64,000 nt of DNA from Triops longicaudatus (GCA_022885665.1 JAGQDJ010000088.1:124001-188000), one strand, 5' to 3'; positions 25,093-39,033 are shown, counted from the stretch's first letter. Notes: generated by a model not told the origin, from the letters alone. A program made the numbers and translations.

Positions 25093-26323
25093 ATACACCA
25101 ACAGTTTAATGAGTAAGAAATAAAAAAAATGAAAAAATGGCAAAACTCTTTTGCTGATTCTTGAGCTATGGCGGTTAAAACTCTTCAGGCTAATTTTGTA
25201 AATTTAAGCAACAATTACGTTCCAGTTGTGAAAGATTTCCTTTAAAGAGAGCACCACGTTGTTTTGTTGTCACCAGTTTGTATTGTTAGAAGGACATTTC
25301 TTAAAAGTTCTTCTGTTTCTTGTCTCTGTTCTTCTTCGGTGCTGTTTCCTTAAAAGCTTTGGGTTTGTAACACTAAACGTAATTTTAAGCGTTCTTTTGT
25401 GTAAACCTACCTTAGGATGGGTACTTTCTTCGGTTTTCTTTCAAGACAGGGGAGGAGGAAGAAGACTCTTGTGTGAAGAGGCTTGTGATGAAGATTCTTA
25501 TGGCATAGTGTTGCATACCTGAAGGTTTCACTTCCCTAAAATTTCTATTGAGCCACTGACCTTTTGTCATTATGGAGTATAGAAAAGCGAACCGAATATA
25601 GAAGGGAGACAACGCTAAGCAGAAAGCAAAATAAAAAGGAGCGCTTTGGAAAGAGGATTAGCATTTTTGGTCCAGCGAGTGAAGTAGATGACGTTACAAT
25701 AGGAAGCGCCAGAAAAGTTTCGTTCCCTTCTAATTTTTAATCGCTGCATATACTTATGGAGCTTCACGTCTCGTTTGCTAATTCCTCCCTTCTTTTGCAT
25801 GCAAAATAAAAAATCTGAGAGAGAAACTAAAAAGATTTGGTAAGAGCCCAGGAGTTCAGCAACGAGATTAAAAACGTCGAATACTGACGACGCAATAAGG
25901 CTTGAGAATTATGCGCACTAGAAAGTAACAAAAATAGTTTAAATATAAAGTTTAAAAATACATAAAAAATACATTAAAAAATACATTTAAAAATATATTA
26001 AAAATATAAAAAAGTAGCATTGGAAAACATTCTGTGTGAGATAATACCTTTCATAAAAACACCCCTTTAAGAACAGGATTAAAAGAAAATTGAAGTTTCT
26101 TTTAACCAATCCAGCGACTTGGTTGACCATTACTCAATACTCCGTAATTACCACCACTACCACCGCGCTTTGAATTATGGCCGATTGGGGCCGATACGAT
26201 CTCGTCTTCAATGAAGCACTAAATCAAGGCTGAGAGGCAATTTATAAAACTGATTAGAAAAACAAACCTTATCGATGAAAAGCTTGCACTGAGCTTCCTA
26301 ACTGGTTTGCACGGCTTGGCCGG

Positions 26324-26333
26324 TATATAAATA
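26324..26333 (+). promoter_or_regulatory. possible TATA box
   Basis: TATATAAATA sits directly after the GC-rich word GGCTTGGCCGG. The match to a metazoan TATA box is good. No initiator or downstream exon could be identified, so it may be fortuitous. Confidence 0.15.
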
Positions 26334-27700
26334 AGCTCTATTACGTTCCTGTAATTGCGTGTCGATCCTCCATCTTCCCTGCTTCATGCTTCTTTATGAA
26401 TACTATACAAACACTACTATGAAATACACACATTAACGCCATTACTCTTGCAAAATAACACTCTGATCTTCGCACTTTTACTGCAGCATAAAAGTCCTAG
26501 ATTGCGTCCACGGAGCGTTTAAACACACGTAGCAGTGCAAATTTGACCTCTCCTATTATGATGTCATAAACAACAGCAAAAAATTCGCACCCATTTTAAG
26601 GCATTACGTGTCCACTCAGGTGATAAATGAGTTAATGGGCCTTTAACACGCGAATTTAATGCTCTGATGTTATCTTAAACTTCAGTTTTCGGTTATTTTC
26701 AATATTTACGAGGAAAAATGAGCAAATTAAAAAACAAAATTAAAGCTAGGAAAAGTAAAAAAAAAACTGATTTTTATTTCCTTTTAAAATGAATCTTTTT
26801 ACAATTGTATTTTTCCAGATTTCTTAAAGAATTACGGCAATTGGAAGGTGCCGTATTGGCTGGGCGTGATCTAATTCAAAGAATAGGTATATAGAAACGC
26901 ACTTAGACAAGAGAGAGAGAGAAAAAAAAAGGAATATAAGCGAGCTGGCTTCTTGTACTTTACGGGATTGGAGATAAGTAGAGGCGAACGAGAGGGTCAA
27001 CGCCGATAGATAGACAGATAGGTAGATCGGGAGGGTAAGAACGCTGGGGTCTTCTTTTATTTTTTGTTCGGGAGGGGGATCTGTTCAATCGCTCCGTTTT
27101 CTTTCTTTTTGCGTTCGGATTCTATTCTTTTGTCACATAAGAGGGTGGCGCCCAGGAAATGATTTACATGAGAAAACAGTTCTCGTCTTCTTTTTTCTGG
27201 TCTCTTTGAGTTCGCGTTCTTGGCTAAAAGTTTTTTGGGCGAAGCTCAATGGTTCCACGCAAACCAAACCCCCCTCACCCCCCAAAACAGGAGATTTTCG
27301 GTCAGGATTAAGATGAGGGGAGTTGAGAATATACGGGTGTTGCATGGAAACGTTGTGAAAAGCTAGAGCACTAAGTTTACCAAAGTGCTAAAGCTTACAT
27401 GCTAACAAATAAATTTAATGTAGCGATCAATGCTTTTCATTCAAGCTGCCATAAAGGTAAATAAAAACCTCGCCAAAGCACCAAGATCATCAAAGCAAGT
27501 TTGCTTAGTAATTGCTATAAACATAGTAACTATATTTAACTCAAATAAAAAGAAATAAGCGTAAAGGCTTCAAACAACCATTTTAAAAAAATAACTAATT
27601 CAGTTTTAAAACGTCTAGACAGCACGCTTTAAATTATGCGAGGCCAATTTCATATATATTTTTTTCCATTGTTTTAGTATAATCTTCGTATGGCTAAATA

Positions 27701-27906
27701 CAGTAAAATATCGTTACAACGAACGCCTTTTTATAAGAACTGTTAGCTAGTAAACAAAGAAAGATTGCTCGTTACGCAAATGTCAAGAAAGGTGTTTGAT
27801 ATAACGGACTCGAATATACTAAACTGTGTTTTCCGTATTACGTATTATATTCCCAGTAATTTCCATAATTTCGGGAAAGATTCGTTATAACGGTATTATA
27901 ATCTAC
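27701..27906. mobile_element. pogo/Tigger-like MITE, decayed
   Basis: Starts CAGTAAAATATCGTTACAACGAA directly after a TA dinucleotide (27699-27700) and ends with TTCGTTATAACGGTATTATA, the diverged inverted complement. The internal module GATATAACGGACTCG matches the GATATAACGAACTTCGG module of the element at 29.8 kb. Length is about 206 bp, like that relative. There is no coding capacity, so it would depend on an autonomous pogo/Tigger transposase elsewhere. The right boundary is uncertain by about 10 bases. Confidence 0.65.
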
Positions 27907-28999
27907 AAGAATCTATGAAAATTTCATAAAAAGATTTAAAAACAATCTGCGAGCAAGTAATGGAAAATTCATGGTGGTGCGGTCAAACACCGCACAAAAC
28001 GAAACTCTGGCTATTTGAGCTCGTGTAAAGTCCAAAACGCGTATGTAGAGACCATGTACGGAAAAAGCATACCGTATCACTCGCAGAGACGCTGTACTGG
28101 TTACACAAATACAGTAGTGCAGTATTGGTATAGGTAGTACAAGAGTGTACTTCAAAAGGACGCTTCTGTATTCACTGTTTTTAACAACGTTTTTTTTTTT
28201 GTTGACTCGGGGAATTTCCTTTGTTGTAGTTACTACGAAGCCGAAATGTATTAAAATGAGAGTGACGACTTCACTAAGAGTTTTTGGCACATTTAGATGA
28301 AGGAGTAGAAAAGAAACTACTCACTACAATAATATGACACAAAATCGCGAAAATCTTGCGAAAAACCTTTTATGATCAAGAATTTCAGTCGAATTTTGAA
28401 ATTAGGCTACAGAATATAACGCAACTGCTTACCAATTTGATTAACAAATTATTGCTCCCGTGTATGCATTATATATTGTCTAATAGAATTTCATTATGCA
28501 TTGAAGTTTTTTTTTGCGGGACAAGTCTTTTGTTTTCGCAAAACGTCTTCTCTTTTGTATTCCAAGGGTCACTTTGCATTACTACCTTGAGTGAGTTCAT
28601 AGAAAATTATCCATATGTTTCTCGCCGTTCTTTGCTTTATCTCCTTGCGCCTACCTTTCTCCATAATTCGTCCTTAACCTCCCTTATCAGCGTTTTTATT
28701 AACCTCCCTTACATTTGTATAAAAACCTCCGTGCATTGAAACTTAAACCGATAACAAGGGTGTCTTCTTTTTCTTTCCACCCTTCATTAGCGTTCGTTTC
28801 CAGCGTTTTCCCCCAACTAAGAAAAATAAGGTTATAAAAACGGTCGCATTCCCATAAAAGCAAGGTTTCTCTATCCTGAGCTTGTGGGTTATACCCCGAG
28901 TGTATTACTAACCATCCTCTCATTCTTCGCCTACGTAGTTACAAAGCAATATTACGAAACCCCAAATGAGCAGCTTGATTATCTTCCTAAGCCCCGTTT

Positions 29000-29013
29000 T
29001 TAGCAGAGGGCGC
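29000..29013 (+). promoter_or_regulatory. CTCF-like site
   Basis: TTAGCAGAGGGCGC fits the forward CTCF core (ASYAGRKGGCGC) closely. Its forward orientation makes it convergent with the reverse sites at 45917 and 46349. Confidence 0.35.
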
Positions 29014-29149
29014 CAAATAATAGTCGGATCTGTTTTTCTTTGGGACGGTGAAGTAGTTAAGTTTTCATTGTTACTCGAGTGTAATGACAAGTTCTGGAAT
29101 GTCTCCATATGAATGCGATTGCTCGGGGAAAAGCGGTAGCTAGAAGAAA

Positions 29150-29760
29150 TAAAGACATTTAGGCGCCTGAAGGGGGCTAATTAGGCTCCCATTTGCTTGG
29201 AGGAAGCATATGTGTGCATATACGTAGCATGTGCATGTGTGTTCTATGCAAAGTATTTTCTAGTGAGGGGAACGGGAAAAGGCTTGCCAAGCTCGTAGAC
29301 CTTAATTGCCAGTAATCAGCGCGCGAGACGCTGGCAATAACAGAGGAAACGGAGCTTTAGGCTTTATTAGCGTCTCTTACGCTCCTTTCTCTCTCACCAG
29401 CGCAATTTAACCCACCCACCACCCACCAACCCCTTTAACGCCCCGAGATCAAACGCGCAGCAACGCAGCATCTTCCAATGAGAAACTTCCCTTCTGAAGT
29501 AGAGCTCACAACGCCTTAATTAGCAGCAGAAATTAACGCAACCGCAATACGGTTGCAGCGTGGAGCGTCATAAATAAGTGGGACAACACAAGGCAAAATC
29601 CCTATCCTTCTGTCCCATTTACTTTTGCTCTTACCTGGCAATGGGACCAAAAATCATTTAGATGATAAATTTGGCTGCAAATATAAATATAAAGTCCTCA
29701 ATTCAACCCTAATTAAACCAAAGCATTAATTTACTCCGTACAATATCCTTAATTAGTACA
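29150..29760. promoter_or_regulatory. homeodomain-site cluster, candidate enhancer
   Basis: High-complexity sequence with repeated homeodomain-type cores: GCTAATTAGGC, CTTAATTGCCAG, TTTATTAGCG, CTTAATTAGCAGC, CATAAATAAG, CTAATTAAACC, GCATTAATTT and CTTAATTAGTAC. Also contains 'CGCGCGAGACGCTGGCAATAA' and 'GCAACCGCAATACGGTTGC', the latter an imperfect palindrome. It stands out from the simple-repeat background and is a plausible developmental enhancer. No conservation evidence is available here. Confidence 0.3.
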
Positions 29761-29818
29761 CAAGAAACTCCTATATAACAAACGCTTGTCTCTGGTAGCG
29801 AATTGCTGGCCATGGGTT

Positions 29819-30026
29819 CAGTTCAATCTCGCTATAACGAAGCCTTTTGCAACAGTTACTTCAATATAGTAAATCTCTTTATAACGAACCCTTTTGTAAC
29901 GAAGTGTCGGCTTTAGAATATCGTAAGTAAAATAAACAGTTAAGAAAATGCGTCGGATATAACGAACTTCGGACAACTGAAGCGTTTTAACTGGCCTTGT
30001 AAGTTCGTTATAACGAGATTTTACTG
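29819..30026. mobile_element. pogo/Tigger-like MITE, best-preserved copy
   Basis: The 5' end CAGTTCAATCTCGCTATAACGAAG and the inverted 3' end (CAGTAAAATCTCGTTATAACGAAC read from the right) agree at about 20 of 24 positions, forming terminal inverted repeats. A TA follows the 3' end, as expected for the TA target of this superfamily; the left TA is not preserved. Length is 208 bp with no open frame. The CTCGTTATAACGAA terminus is characteristic of pogo/Tigger elements in invertebrate genomes. Confidence 0.75.
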
Positions 30027-32879
30027 TATATGACCAAAAAGGATTTTTTTCTAATCGATTGCACCTGTTCTTACGGAGATTAAAACTATGTTTGGTAGAG
30101 ACAATGGAAATGGAAACAGAAGACTTTTACACGCAACATTGTGTGATCCAGTGTCTCCAGGAGGTTAGAGGTTTCGGGAGGGAAAAAATAAATAAATAAA
30201 ACGCCTAACAAAAAAGCCAAGCAAAGAAAACTTTCTTTATGACTCTCCGGGTGGGTTCCTTCATTTCCTTTATATACATTAAGAAAAAACTCGAAATCTA
30301 AATGACTCCCATGGGGACACAAAAAAAGAATCTCATTCAGTTTCTTAACCTTATTGCAATCCAAAAAGCTTGATTCCCATACCATTGGTTTCGCTAGGAA
30401 TATATTTAACCGTAAGATTTTTTTCGGTGCTTTATTTTTCTAGTATATTAGATATTTTTTTGTGTCGAAAAAAAAATCAGGTGGGACACATTGCAATGTC
30501 TTTACCTCTTTCCCTTAAGGAATGGATGTAAAGCAAAAAGAAATGGAAAAAATACATTAAGTTGGTATCTAGCCGAGAATGACAAACGATAGCCGTCAGA
30601 TCGAGGTCACGTTTAAAGAGGTGCGACCAGTCGGTCCATTTTCAGACACAGACCCTCCTCGTCGGTCGGTCACAATAACATCCCAAACCTCAGATCACCT
30701 CACACCTCTATGCAAATGAACTCGAAGAGACCCGCACATAAAGGCATTCCGTAGTATTCGAAAGTTCTTGACCCTTCTGTTTATCTTCCTCTCGCATTTA
30801 ACGTTCCGCTCTACTCCTTAAAAATAAACAAATTAATAAAAGTAAAAAGAATAGTTTTAAATAATATAAGTCTTCTTCGTACAATTGTACTTAGTTCTCA
30901 ATTAATTACCTTAAGCCATTGACTTACAAAAGTTATTAAAAATCTTCTATTTATTCAAAACTTCCCTAAATTCTATAAGAAAAAATTATATACAAAAGAT
31001 ATAAGAAATTTTACAGGAAAAAATACATATAAAAAAGAAACAGGATTATATAAATTATATAAATTTCCTTCTAGCTCTTTTGAAATATTCTACTAAATTA
31101 TTTTATTAAATTATCTTTTAAATTATTTTCTATGTAATTCCTCTTATTTGATACTTCCAATGAAAAAATCGGAAATTTTAAAGCATAGCAAGAAAATTGC
31201 ACGAAAAATATTCTAAAAGGTTCCTATGGAAGTCTAAGTATGCAAAAGTTTCGCGTACTTTCTAAAACACCCTGGGGCAGATTTTTTGAGTAATTTTTCC
31301 ATTGAATTGGGATGAAGGTGGTGTGAGGGGTGGGTCGGAGTTCGGAGTTCAATGAAGGAAAGCTAAGTTGAAGAAAATGGCAGAAAAGAAGGTAGCAAGA
31401 AAGAGCTTAAAACCAGTTGGCATATTTCACCGTCATCTCCCATTCTTGATGTCACCTTGATTCTCACTTTTGGCCCCTCTATCTATCCCACCCTTGTTCC
31501 TCGCCCTCTCCCACCCACCCTCCTTTCCACCCCGCCAAAAGTCACTATGCATTATGCAAAAGTTCATGCTATGAGCCAGTAAGAACTTTGACCGGTTTTA
31601 TTCATATCATTGCCTCTCTGCTCAGCAGTCTTAACTTCACATCGTAAATCGTAATACTGCATAACAGTTCTACATAAACATTAAAATTAAATAAGTTTTC
31701 AACTAAACAGCTGAACTTTTTACATAAATTCGTTTTCATTTCAACCTGTTTTGTTGCTTAGATTCGAATCAAGTGTTTAAATTAAAGGAACCAAAAAGCT
31801 AAAATTAGCTTACGGGAATACTTAAAGAAGCATTACGGTTCTACTATATTGCTACATTTAGGGAAACAAACGCAGAATTAAGATTTTTTGGAGTTGAGGT
31901 TTAAATGACGAATTAATAAACTGCCATTGATAGCTATAATACAATGCTATAACCAGCGAAATATTTTCACAAGTTAAAAGAAAAATTTAACATAATATTT
32001 TAAAATCTTACATCCTTTTAGTTGAACTGATTAGAGAAAACTGAGCGACCTTTAGTAATAATCGAAGTTGTACGCTCGTTTAACAGCTGTTTTGACAAAT
32101 AAAACCTTTCGTTTATGTTTAATCAGCAAAGTACTTGCAAATCGCTTTATATTTATACCAGGACGTTTCGTATACTCATTTTTCACTGTTGTCTATTCTG
32201 GAAGTAATGTTTAGAAAGGTTGTGAAGGGTTCGGTACATTATACATGCAGCATAACCGATTAGGGACATTTTTTTGTGGCGATGCTTATCTCACGCAATA
32301 TAATTGTAGCGTTATCTTGTGTTACGGCTGGTTGTGTGCAATAAAACGCTAAACAGGAGAGCGTTGGGGGTTGGAATATCCAGCCTGCTAAGTCTGGCAC
32401 CGCATAACTGTATACGTTTTTACTGTATGGTACGAAAGGCTTAAGGGCAATAGTATTGGTAAAACCCCCTGTGGAGTTTGGGGCAATTGTTAAGCTCCAT
32501 CTCATGCTGGTTAGGCCAGATAAGCCACCAGTCCTCTTGCCCATTTAAAATTCTTCACCTTCGAAATTAATGACGAAATGATTTTCCACCCATACCTTCC
32601 ACAAAATTCCAATCCAATTCCCTTTCTCGTAAACTAACTTGACTATGATTCTCTAAATTCCTTTACAACCGTAGCATTGGTTAAAAAGAATAAAAAGTAT
32701 GAAAAATAAATTAAAAAAGCTCTGCAACTTTCTTCATAATGAGAAAAATATATACAAGATGGCGCTCGGGTTCCTCCAATTCAAATCAACGGTCCTGCAG
32801 AAACCTAATAAGATACGTTAACACTGAGAAAGTGGAAGAAAAATGTTACAGTTGTCAGTTTAGGGCCTGCAGCCTAGCG

Positions 32880-32975
32880 TAGCGAATTACTCATTAATTG
32901 GATAACGTTTTAATAAGACTTTTTGCCAGAAGGTTTCAGACACCCCTAATTGGCTTAACTCCTAATGACACCCCG
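32880..32975. promoter_or_regulatory. small homeodomain-site cluster
   Basis: GCGAATTACTCATTAATTGG, GTTTTAATAAG, CCCTAATTGGC and CTCCTAATGACACC lie within less than 100 bases of otherwise complex sequence. This is a candidate regulatory element. The basis is motif density only. Confidence 0.2.
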
Positions 32976-33378
32976 TGGAGAGGTCATTTTCGCTCGCTAT
33001 TATCATATTCCTGTACACGATAAATCAGCTTATTTTTTCCGAAATAAGCCTTCCTTTTTTTAATTCTTAAGGATTTAACATGAACTGCAAATCTCTACGA
33101 GTTTCGTTCAAATAACGTAAAAAACGCTCTTTTTTTAGGGCTGGCAGGAGACATCGACGAAAACATTCAGTTTGTTTAACTTTTTCCAAAGAAATTAGGG
33201 GAAAATCCTTTGACCTTTTTCGTTGGAAAAGGATGTTTTGAGCCAGGTTACAGTTTGTATTGAGAGTTTTCGCTCGGCTGCGTTTTGCCACTCTTCTTCT
33301 CAAGCAACACATGCAAGGAAATGTTACCGTCTGGGTCTACTAGTACAATAGAGCGACTTCACGCCTACGGGACAAAAG

Positions 33379-33400
33379 TTTTTTTTTTTTTTTTTTTTTT
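33379..33400. repeat. poly(T) tract, 22 T
   Basis: An uninterrupted T run. No retroposed gene body or target duplication was found beside it. Confidence 0.9.
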
Positions 33401-35082
33401 GTGTGTGGCAGAAACGACTTCAGTGTGCGTAAGTGAGAGAAAAAAGACTATGGCACGTGGCCTAAGCCTCCGAAGACCTCGGAGGCTCTTATGCACCGAA
33501 TATTGATCACGACGTCTCCAGTCCGCTTCCCGGTACTATTTCTTTTATTTTTAACGTCTCTCTTCTCCTTAGGCCTCCATGTCCGTCCTGCCCTTTCCAC
33601 TTTCACTTATTTTCCACAACAATTTACATTTTGTAAAAAAAAAATCTACGTGGCTGCTCATTTGAATCCATCATTATTGTTACGAAAGCACATGAACTGC
33701 AATGAAAGTTCGCCAATTAAGGTATCACTTAAACGCACAATTCCAGTAAGTTATAAATAAAAAACATTGTACTAAATTAACATACTTTCGAAAAAAGCCT
33801 TGAACATTAGAAATAAATACTTTTAATGTAACACAACTCCCAAAGGCACTCTTACATTAACAAGAAACTCAATTTCCAAACATCTTTTCGAATTTTTGCA
33901 AAAATAGAAAAATGGTTAAAAATTATTTTTTAGAAATGTATTTGTTCTAGAAACTTTTAACTTTTAAGCCATTTTCATACAAATATATTTCGAAAAACTG
34001 GACAATTGTGTACTCATATCATGGAATTCAATTATTTCCTCACAAGCTCAACAATAAAACTATATAGTTTTACACAGGATACGACTGCTATTTATTCTAA
34101 GGGGTTTTAAATTTTATTTCTTTTGACTTCATGAGTGAACCCCTTGTGGTGTTAGCTGACTCGCTGTGTGGGAGGTTCATGTTATTTATCGGTGTTCTTC
34201 CCGTAATTCCCTAGTTTGCTTTGTTCTAAGTAAGGCCGCAACCAGGATTTTGGTTGGGGGGGGGGGGGGTGAGGGAGGTGTTTTGCCATGTGCAATTTTT
34301 TGGACACATGGCGTTTCCCTATCTTCCCCGTTATAAAGTCAACGTATCGGGGGTGGGGGTAAGCCCCCACTAACCCCTTAAATACGGCCTTAGTTCTAAA
34401 CATCTCAAGTATGAATTTATGCAAATAAGGACTGAAATCGCAGCTTGACAAATTTTCAAAGTAATAAATTGAGGGAAAGTTCCTTTGAGTAGGTCAACAA
34501 GACGGTGCTAAGGTCAGGGTAAAAGGAGCTGCAAAGGATGCTATGAGGGTGAATCACAACTGTTGATACCCTAAAAAAATATTCTTAATAGATATGACGA
34601 TCATGTGCTCGTATACTTTGCGTTTCGTACATTTGGAAGTTTTTGATCATTTTTCTTTCTATACATAAACATACTACATATAGAAAATAAGAAAATCTGC
34701 AAATAATAAAAAACTAAGTAAAGTCAAGGCAGAGAAAAAGCTGCGAAATGCAAGGCATAAGAAAAACAAAAAAAGAATGTGGTAAAATAACGAAATCCAG
34801 GTACATAAAAATAAACAAGCGTGTCGTTTCTGTGATTTCTGTTAAAAAGAACTTGGTTTCTTCAGCGGATGAGACGAACGCTATGAAAGCAAAGTTTGCG
34901 TAGGTTTCGTGATCAATTCGCTGTGTCATTTTACATCAAAGGCGAGTTTATCTTGTTCAGCGTTGCAAAAATGGAAACAGAACTTGTTTGCGCTATGGAC
35001 TTACATGGTTAGTTCTGCATTAAGCAACTTTGAGTCACCAAAAGAAACAATACAATACCTCACTTACAGAGCAAGTATTCAA

Positions 35083-35133
35083 AAAAATAAATAAAAAATA
35101 AATAAAATAAAAAAAAAATAAAATAAAAAATAA
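35083..35133. repeat. (AAATA)n low-complexity repeat
   Basis: An A/T-only run of AAATAAATAAAAAATAAAT words. Confidence 0.9.
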
Positions 35134-36114
35134 CTCGTGTTAAATCGTAGGTGGAGTAAGACTTTAAAAGCGAAGATGAAGAGCCAATAGTGTCAAGAAA
35201 GACCTTGACTTACCAATTATGATTTGTATAAAGAAGCTAATACGAAAAGAAGCTGACGCGAAATGGAATATGAAAACAGAACCCCCAAAAAAAGGAAAAG
35301 CCAAGCTATGGTCCACTAGTGAATTCCTTCTTGTCTCGCTTTACTTATGGTCAGACATGATTATGTGGGAAGGATGGAGCTCTGTTATGTCTCTTGCGAT
35401 GGTATATGAGATGTGGAAGAGCGAAAGCGCGCCCAAGCCCGAGAATATAAAGAGAGGGAGTAGTGAACTTGAAAGCTGGGAAGAAAGCATTAGAAAAGAG
35501 ATGCCATTGTCTTTTAAGGGGTCACAAGTTGAGAAAGGGACCCCCTTGAGCTTCTCTATGACGGACTAACCATGCACTATGTGATTAATGAGTCCCGATC
35601 TATCGATTAGCTCGTTAAGATCGCCACCTGGGGTTGCATAATGAGAAAGGCCAAAATGCCACAGCCAAAAAACCTCCATCACTTTTTTCTTTTATTATTA
35701 TTTTTATTATTTTCTTGCACCCATCGGATACGTAGAGTCTCGAAAAAGGAACTTTGCAATTCAGCATATAAAGATGGTGAGACAGTTGGAGATCTTCGTC
35801 TGCTGCTGCACCGTCTTGTGCTCTTCACTCGAAGGTTACGACACCTAGAGCGCTGTATTGGCTCATTATTAGTAACCAAGTGTGGTTATAGAGGCGAAGG
35901 CTGGTTAAGGTTATTTAAAACGCAAAAAAGCCAGCCAACTTGAAAACGGTAAAGATACAAATTTGAAGATAGGGCCCAACGACGCTATGTATGCAAATCA
36001 AGCTGGCATGCGTTTTATTGCGCTTTTATGGCCTAGCGAAATGGTTATGGAATGTACAAAGTAGGGTTGCTAGTTAAGTGAGGTATGTTTGTATCGATAC
36101 CTGCCGAATCAGAC

Positions 36115-36182
36115 TCAAAAAATAAAAAATAAGAAATACAATAAAATAAAAAAATAAAATAAAAAATGAAATAAATAAAGAA
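36115..36182. repeat. (AAAAT)n low-complexity repeat
   Basis: An A-rich run built from AAAATAAAA words, with a single C and scattered Gs. The minus-strand frame through it is a Phe/Tyr/Ile run and not a gene. Confidence 0.9.
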
Positions 36183-38950
36183 AAATGCAATTCTTTGAAA
36201 TTTTACAGTGTGGCTTTGAATGAGGAGCCATATGCGATAATGAAGGGCGTCACGCTTGTTTGCCTGGTTTATCGTCGCCATCAAAAGCATTGTTGTCGAC
36301 AGTGTTGTCCAAGTATTTTTTGCCAAGATCTACGAGTTGTTGTTTATTGTTAGCGAAATTGTTGGCCAATGGTGGTAAATGGCCTTATCTTTAATAGAAA
36401 TGGATTGGTAATGTTCATTCAATGTTGTTTTAATTCCGAAAGTGCATTCGTCGAGCAAACACAAACTTTTTTTTACATTTCCCATTTATTTGAGCATTGC
36501 TTTCCTATTAACGACAAAGTATTTGTTTTATTTCAAATATTTCGTGTTGGTTCCCCTTTCCTTTTCTTAACATTTATTTCCCTAAATCTAATTAAGAAAT
36601 AAGCACTACAAGTAACTTCGTAATAGACTTTTCTTTTCAAAAATTTCTTCTGAAGTAGATTGGCCACTTATTTAAAATTTACCAGTAGTGACGTAGAAAT
36701 GTTGGTGATACACAGTTTCCATATCGCGGAAAAACACCATTGATGAGAAATAAATAAAAAAGAAGAAGAAGCGTTGCCTTGCACTCGATTATGCATGCAA
36801 TATAACCTAACGACCTCAGCTCGAAATAACGATAGAAACACCAAAGCAAGATGTTCTAGTCCTATCTGTATAGAGTACAACCTTTATGTCTTCCACTGGT
36901 GAAGCAATGGCAAGAGTCAGCAACGTGATGTCCTCCTCTGAACTCCGTTCCTGTCCCACAAAAAGCCAGACATTGTCCTATGTGGAGGGTCAATGATAGA
37001 TGATCTATTGGAAACGAGCAGAGAATCTTTCCAGAATCTCTGACCCTTTTTCTCTATGCAAGAATGACCATACCCAAAGGGTTGGCTTGAGTAGGTTTGT
37101 CTTATGAGGAAATCAGATATCAGATTCGGAAATGTCACAGAAAACGAGCTGGTGAGTATGCCAATGTATCCTTTACCTTCCTACTCACCCCTTACACCCT
37201 TAACTACCATAACCAAACCATTTCTTAGAAAACAGAGCCTCTTGCAATTCTTACCGTAGTGACAACAATGCCCAAAGATTTCCCATTTTCTCCTTTTTTT
37301 TTAAGTTTTGCCAAAACAAGCTTTTTTGTATAGCATTTCGCACGAAAAGATATTTCTGTTCCAATTTATAGCATTACTTGTAGATAAATAATTATATTAA
37401 ATAATTATAATTTTATTAAATATATTTTTAGGAAAATTGGCTATTCTGGAATAGAGATACAGTGTGTTTCAACTACCTATTTTTAACAGTGAATTAATTT
37501 ATGAAGCTAAAAAGCGTTAGAAATAAAGAAAAATTGGATTAAAAAAAAGGGTCAGCTTTTTTTGAATAGACGCTAATTGATTCCTTTTTGACTCCCTTAC
37601 CAAAAAAAGGCGTTTTGGTTTCCCGTTTTTTGGCGCGCCTTTTGCTCATTAAGTCCAACGCGGAACTACCGAATTTGGCTTCGTTTTCGAACACTTGGCA
37701 CGAATAATGTGCAGTCTTTTGGCTTTCAGTCCGGACAAAGCCTCCAAAGAATGACGATAAAAGAAAACAAATGTGTGAGGAAGTAAACAATATTCCGGAA
37801 TATTTAACGAGGAATGTACTACTAGTACAATAGCTATACAACTTCTAATAACTTTTTATACTCAATTGTAAAGCCTTTTATCCGCGCTATTTTGTCTGAC
37901 GTCGTTGTTTATTTTCTAGGAATTTCTAGCCTAAAGCGGACTGCAGATCTTACCTTCTATTATTTTTCTAGTGTTTTTTGCTACTTAGTTTCTCATTGTA
38001 TTAATATTACTTTTTTTCAACGCTTTTTAGCCTCTTTTTCGGTTTCGTTCTTTGAATTTATTTTTAGCGTCTCTCGTTCTTGCTTCGATTTTTTTTTCAA
38101 ACTTGCCTTATGAGCTGTTGACTTCGGCTATAATTTAACTTAAACACTATTTCGTTGTTGTGGGGAAGGGGCGTGGTCGACTTGTTGGTAATTATCTGTC
38201 GATTAATGACAGAAGAACACGTACAAAGCGTGGCTATGGCTTGGAGGCGTCTATAACAAGTCAAAATGTCGGCGGAGTTTTAGGAAGGGTGGCGCTGGGA
38301 TAAATACATTATTGTATTTGACGTTTTGTCGCACACGCTGGTGATATATGTAACAATGAGACACATGTACCCTACATACTCCATTTACAGTGGGAGTAAA
38401 GTATTGTTCTTTGAGTACAACTCACCCTAGAAATGCCCTTTTTGGAACAAAACTGTAACACCAACCAAGTCATGCCGTAAACTAGAGACTCGTATCTCTT
38501 GGAACGTGGGGCAAAAAATTAAAAAAATGCATTTTTTGACTAGACGACACTTTGAGGCTACGAAAAAATTAAGGATGTAAATATCGAGATTTGTTCACTA
38601 AAAAAACTTCATGTGAAATAACACTCAATAAATGAGAAAATAATTACAATCTAACAGTGTAATTACTCTAAGAAAAATAGGTTTCATTTTTTATTGTAAG
38701 GTCTACTTTAAGTGTCAATTGTTGGACACTAGTGACACGTGTCAACATTACTCAAAGGTAGAAACTGCAAAAAAGCATTTTGTAAGCTATAATATGTGTT
38801 AAAACTTTATATTGATACTTTATTTACGCTTACGGTTCTTACCTTTCAGAAGTAAACGAAACTAGGGCATAGATACCTAAAAGCTTCCTAAAATTGTTAA
38901 CTTAACTTCTTTTATAAAAAGTTTAGAAATTTTCCCATATTTTCGAAATC

Positions 38951-39033
38951 CAAAAAAAAAATAAATAAATAAAATAATAAATAAATAAATAAAATAAAAA
39001 ATAAATAAATAAAATAAAAAATAAATAAAAATA
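38951..39033. repeat. (AAAT)n microsatellite
   Basis: Runs of AAATAAATAAAT interrupted by AAAATAAAAA. This is the longest tetranucleotide array in the window. Confidence 0.9.

Larger units (their letters stand above)
24519..27700. other. intergenic, no gene recognised
   Basis: Holds the A-rich simple repeat at 24950-25092, a TATA-like site at 26324-26333 and another A-rich 'AAATACATTAAAA' run at 25935-26010. A (GA)n run lies near 26911. No coding exon supported. Confidence 0.55.
27907..29818. other. intergenic, no gene recognised
   Basis: Frames of 125 codons (27913-28290, -) and 127 codons (28356-28739, +) have no recognisable content. The block includes the CTCF-like site at 29000 and the TAATTA-rich island from about 29150. 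Confidence 0.5.

Noticed and set aside
32755..32767. YY1/Pho-like CAAGATGGCGCT, also a poor CTCF match
   Set aside because: A single short motif with no transcript start or gene nearby. Not enough to call a promoter.
35219..35569. 116-codon open frame, + (Trp- and Lys-rich)
   Set aside because: No domain recognised. The neighbouring sequence is A/T simple repeat, and no splice or start evidence supports it.
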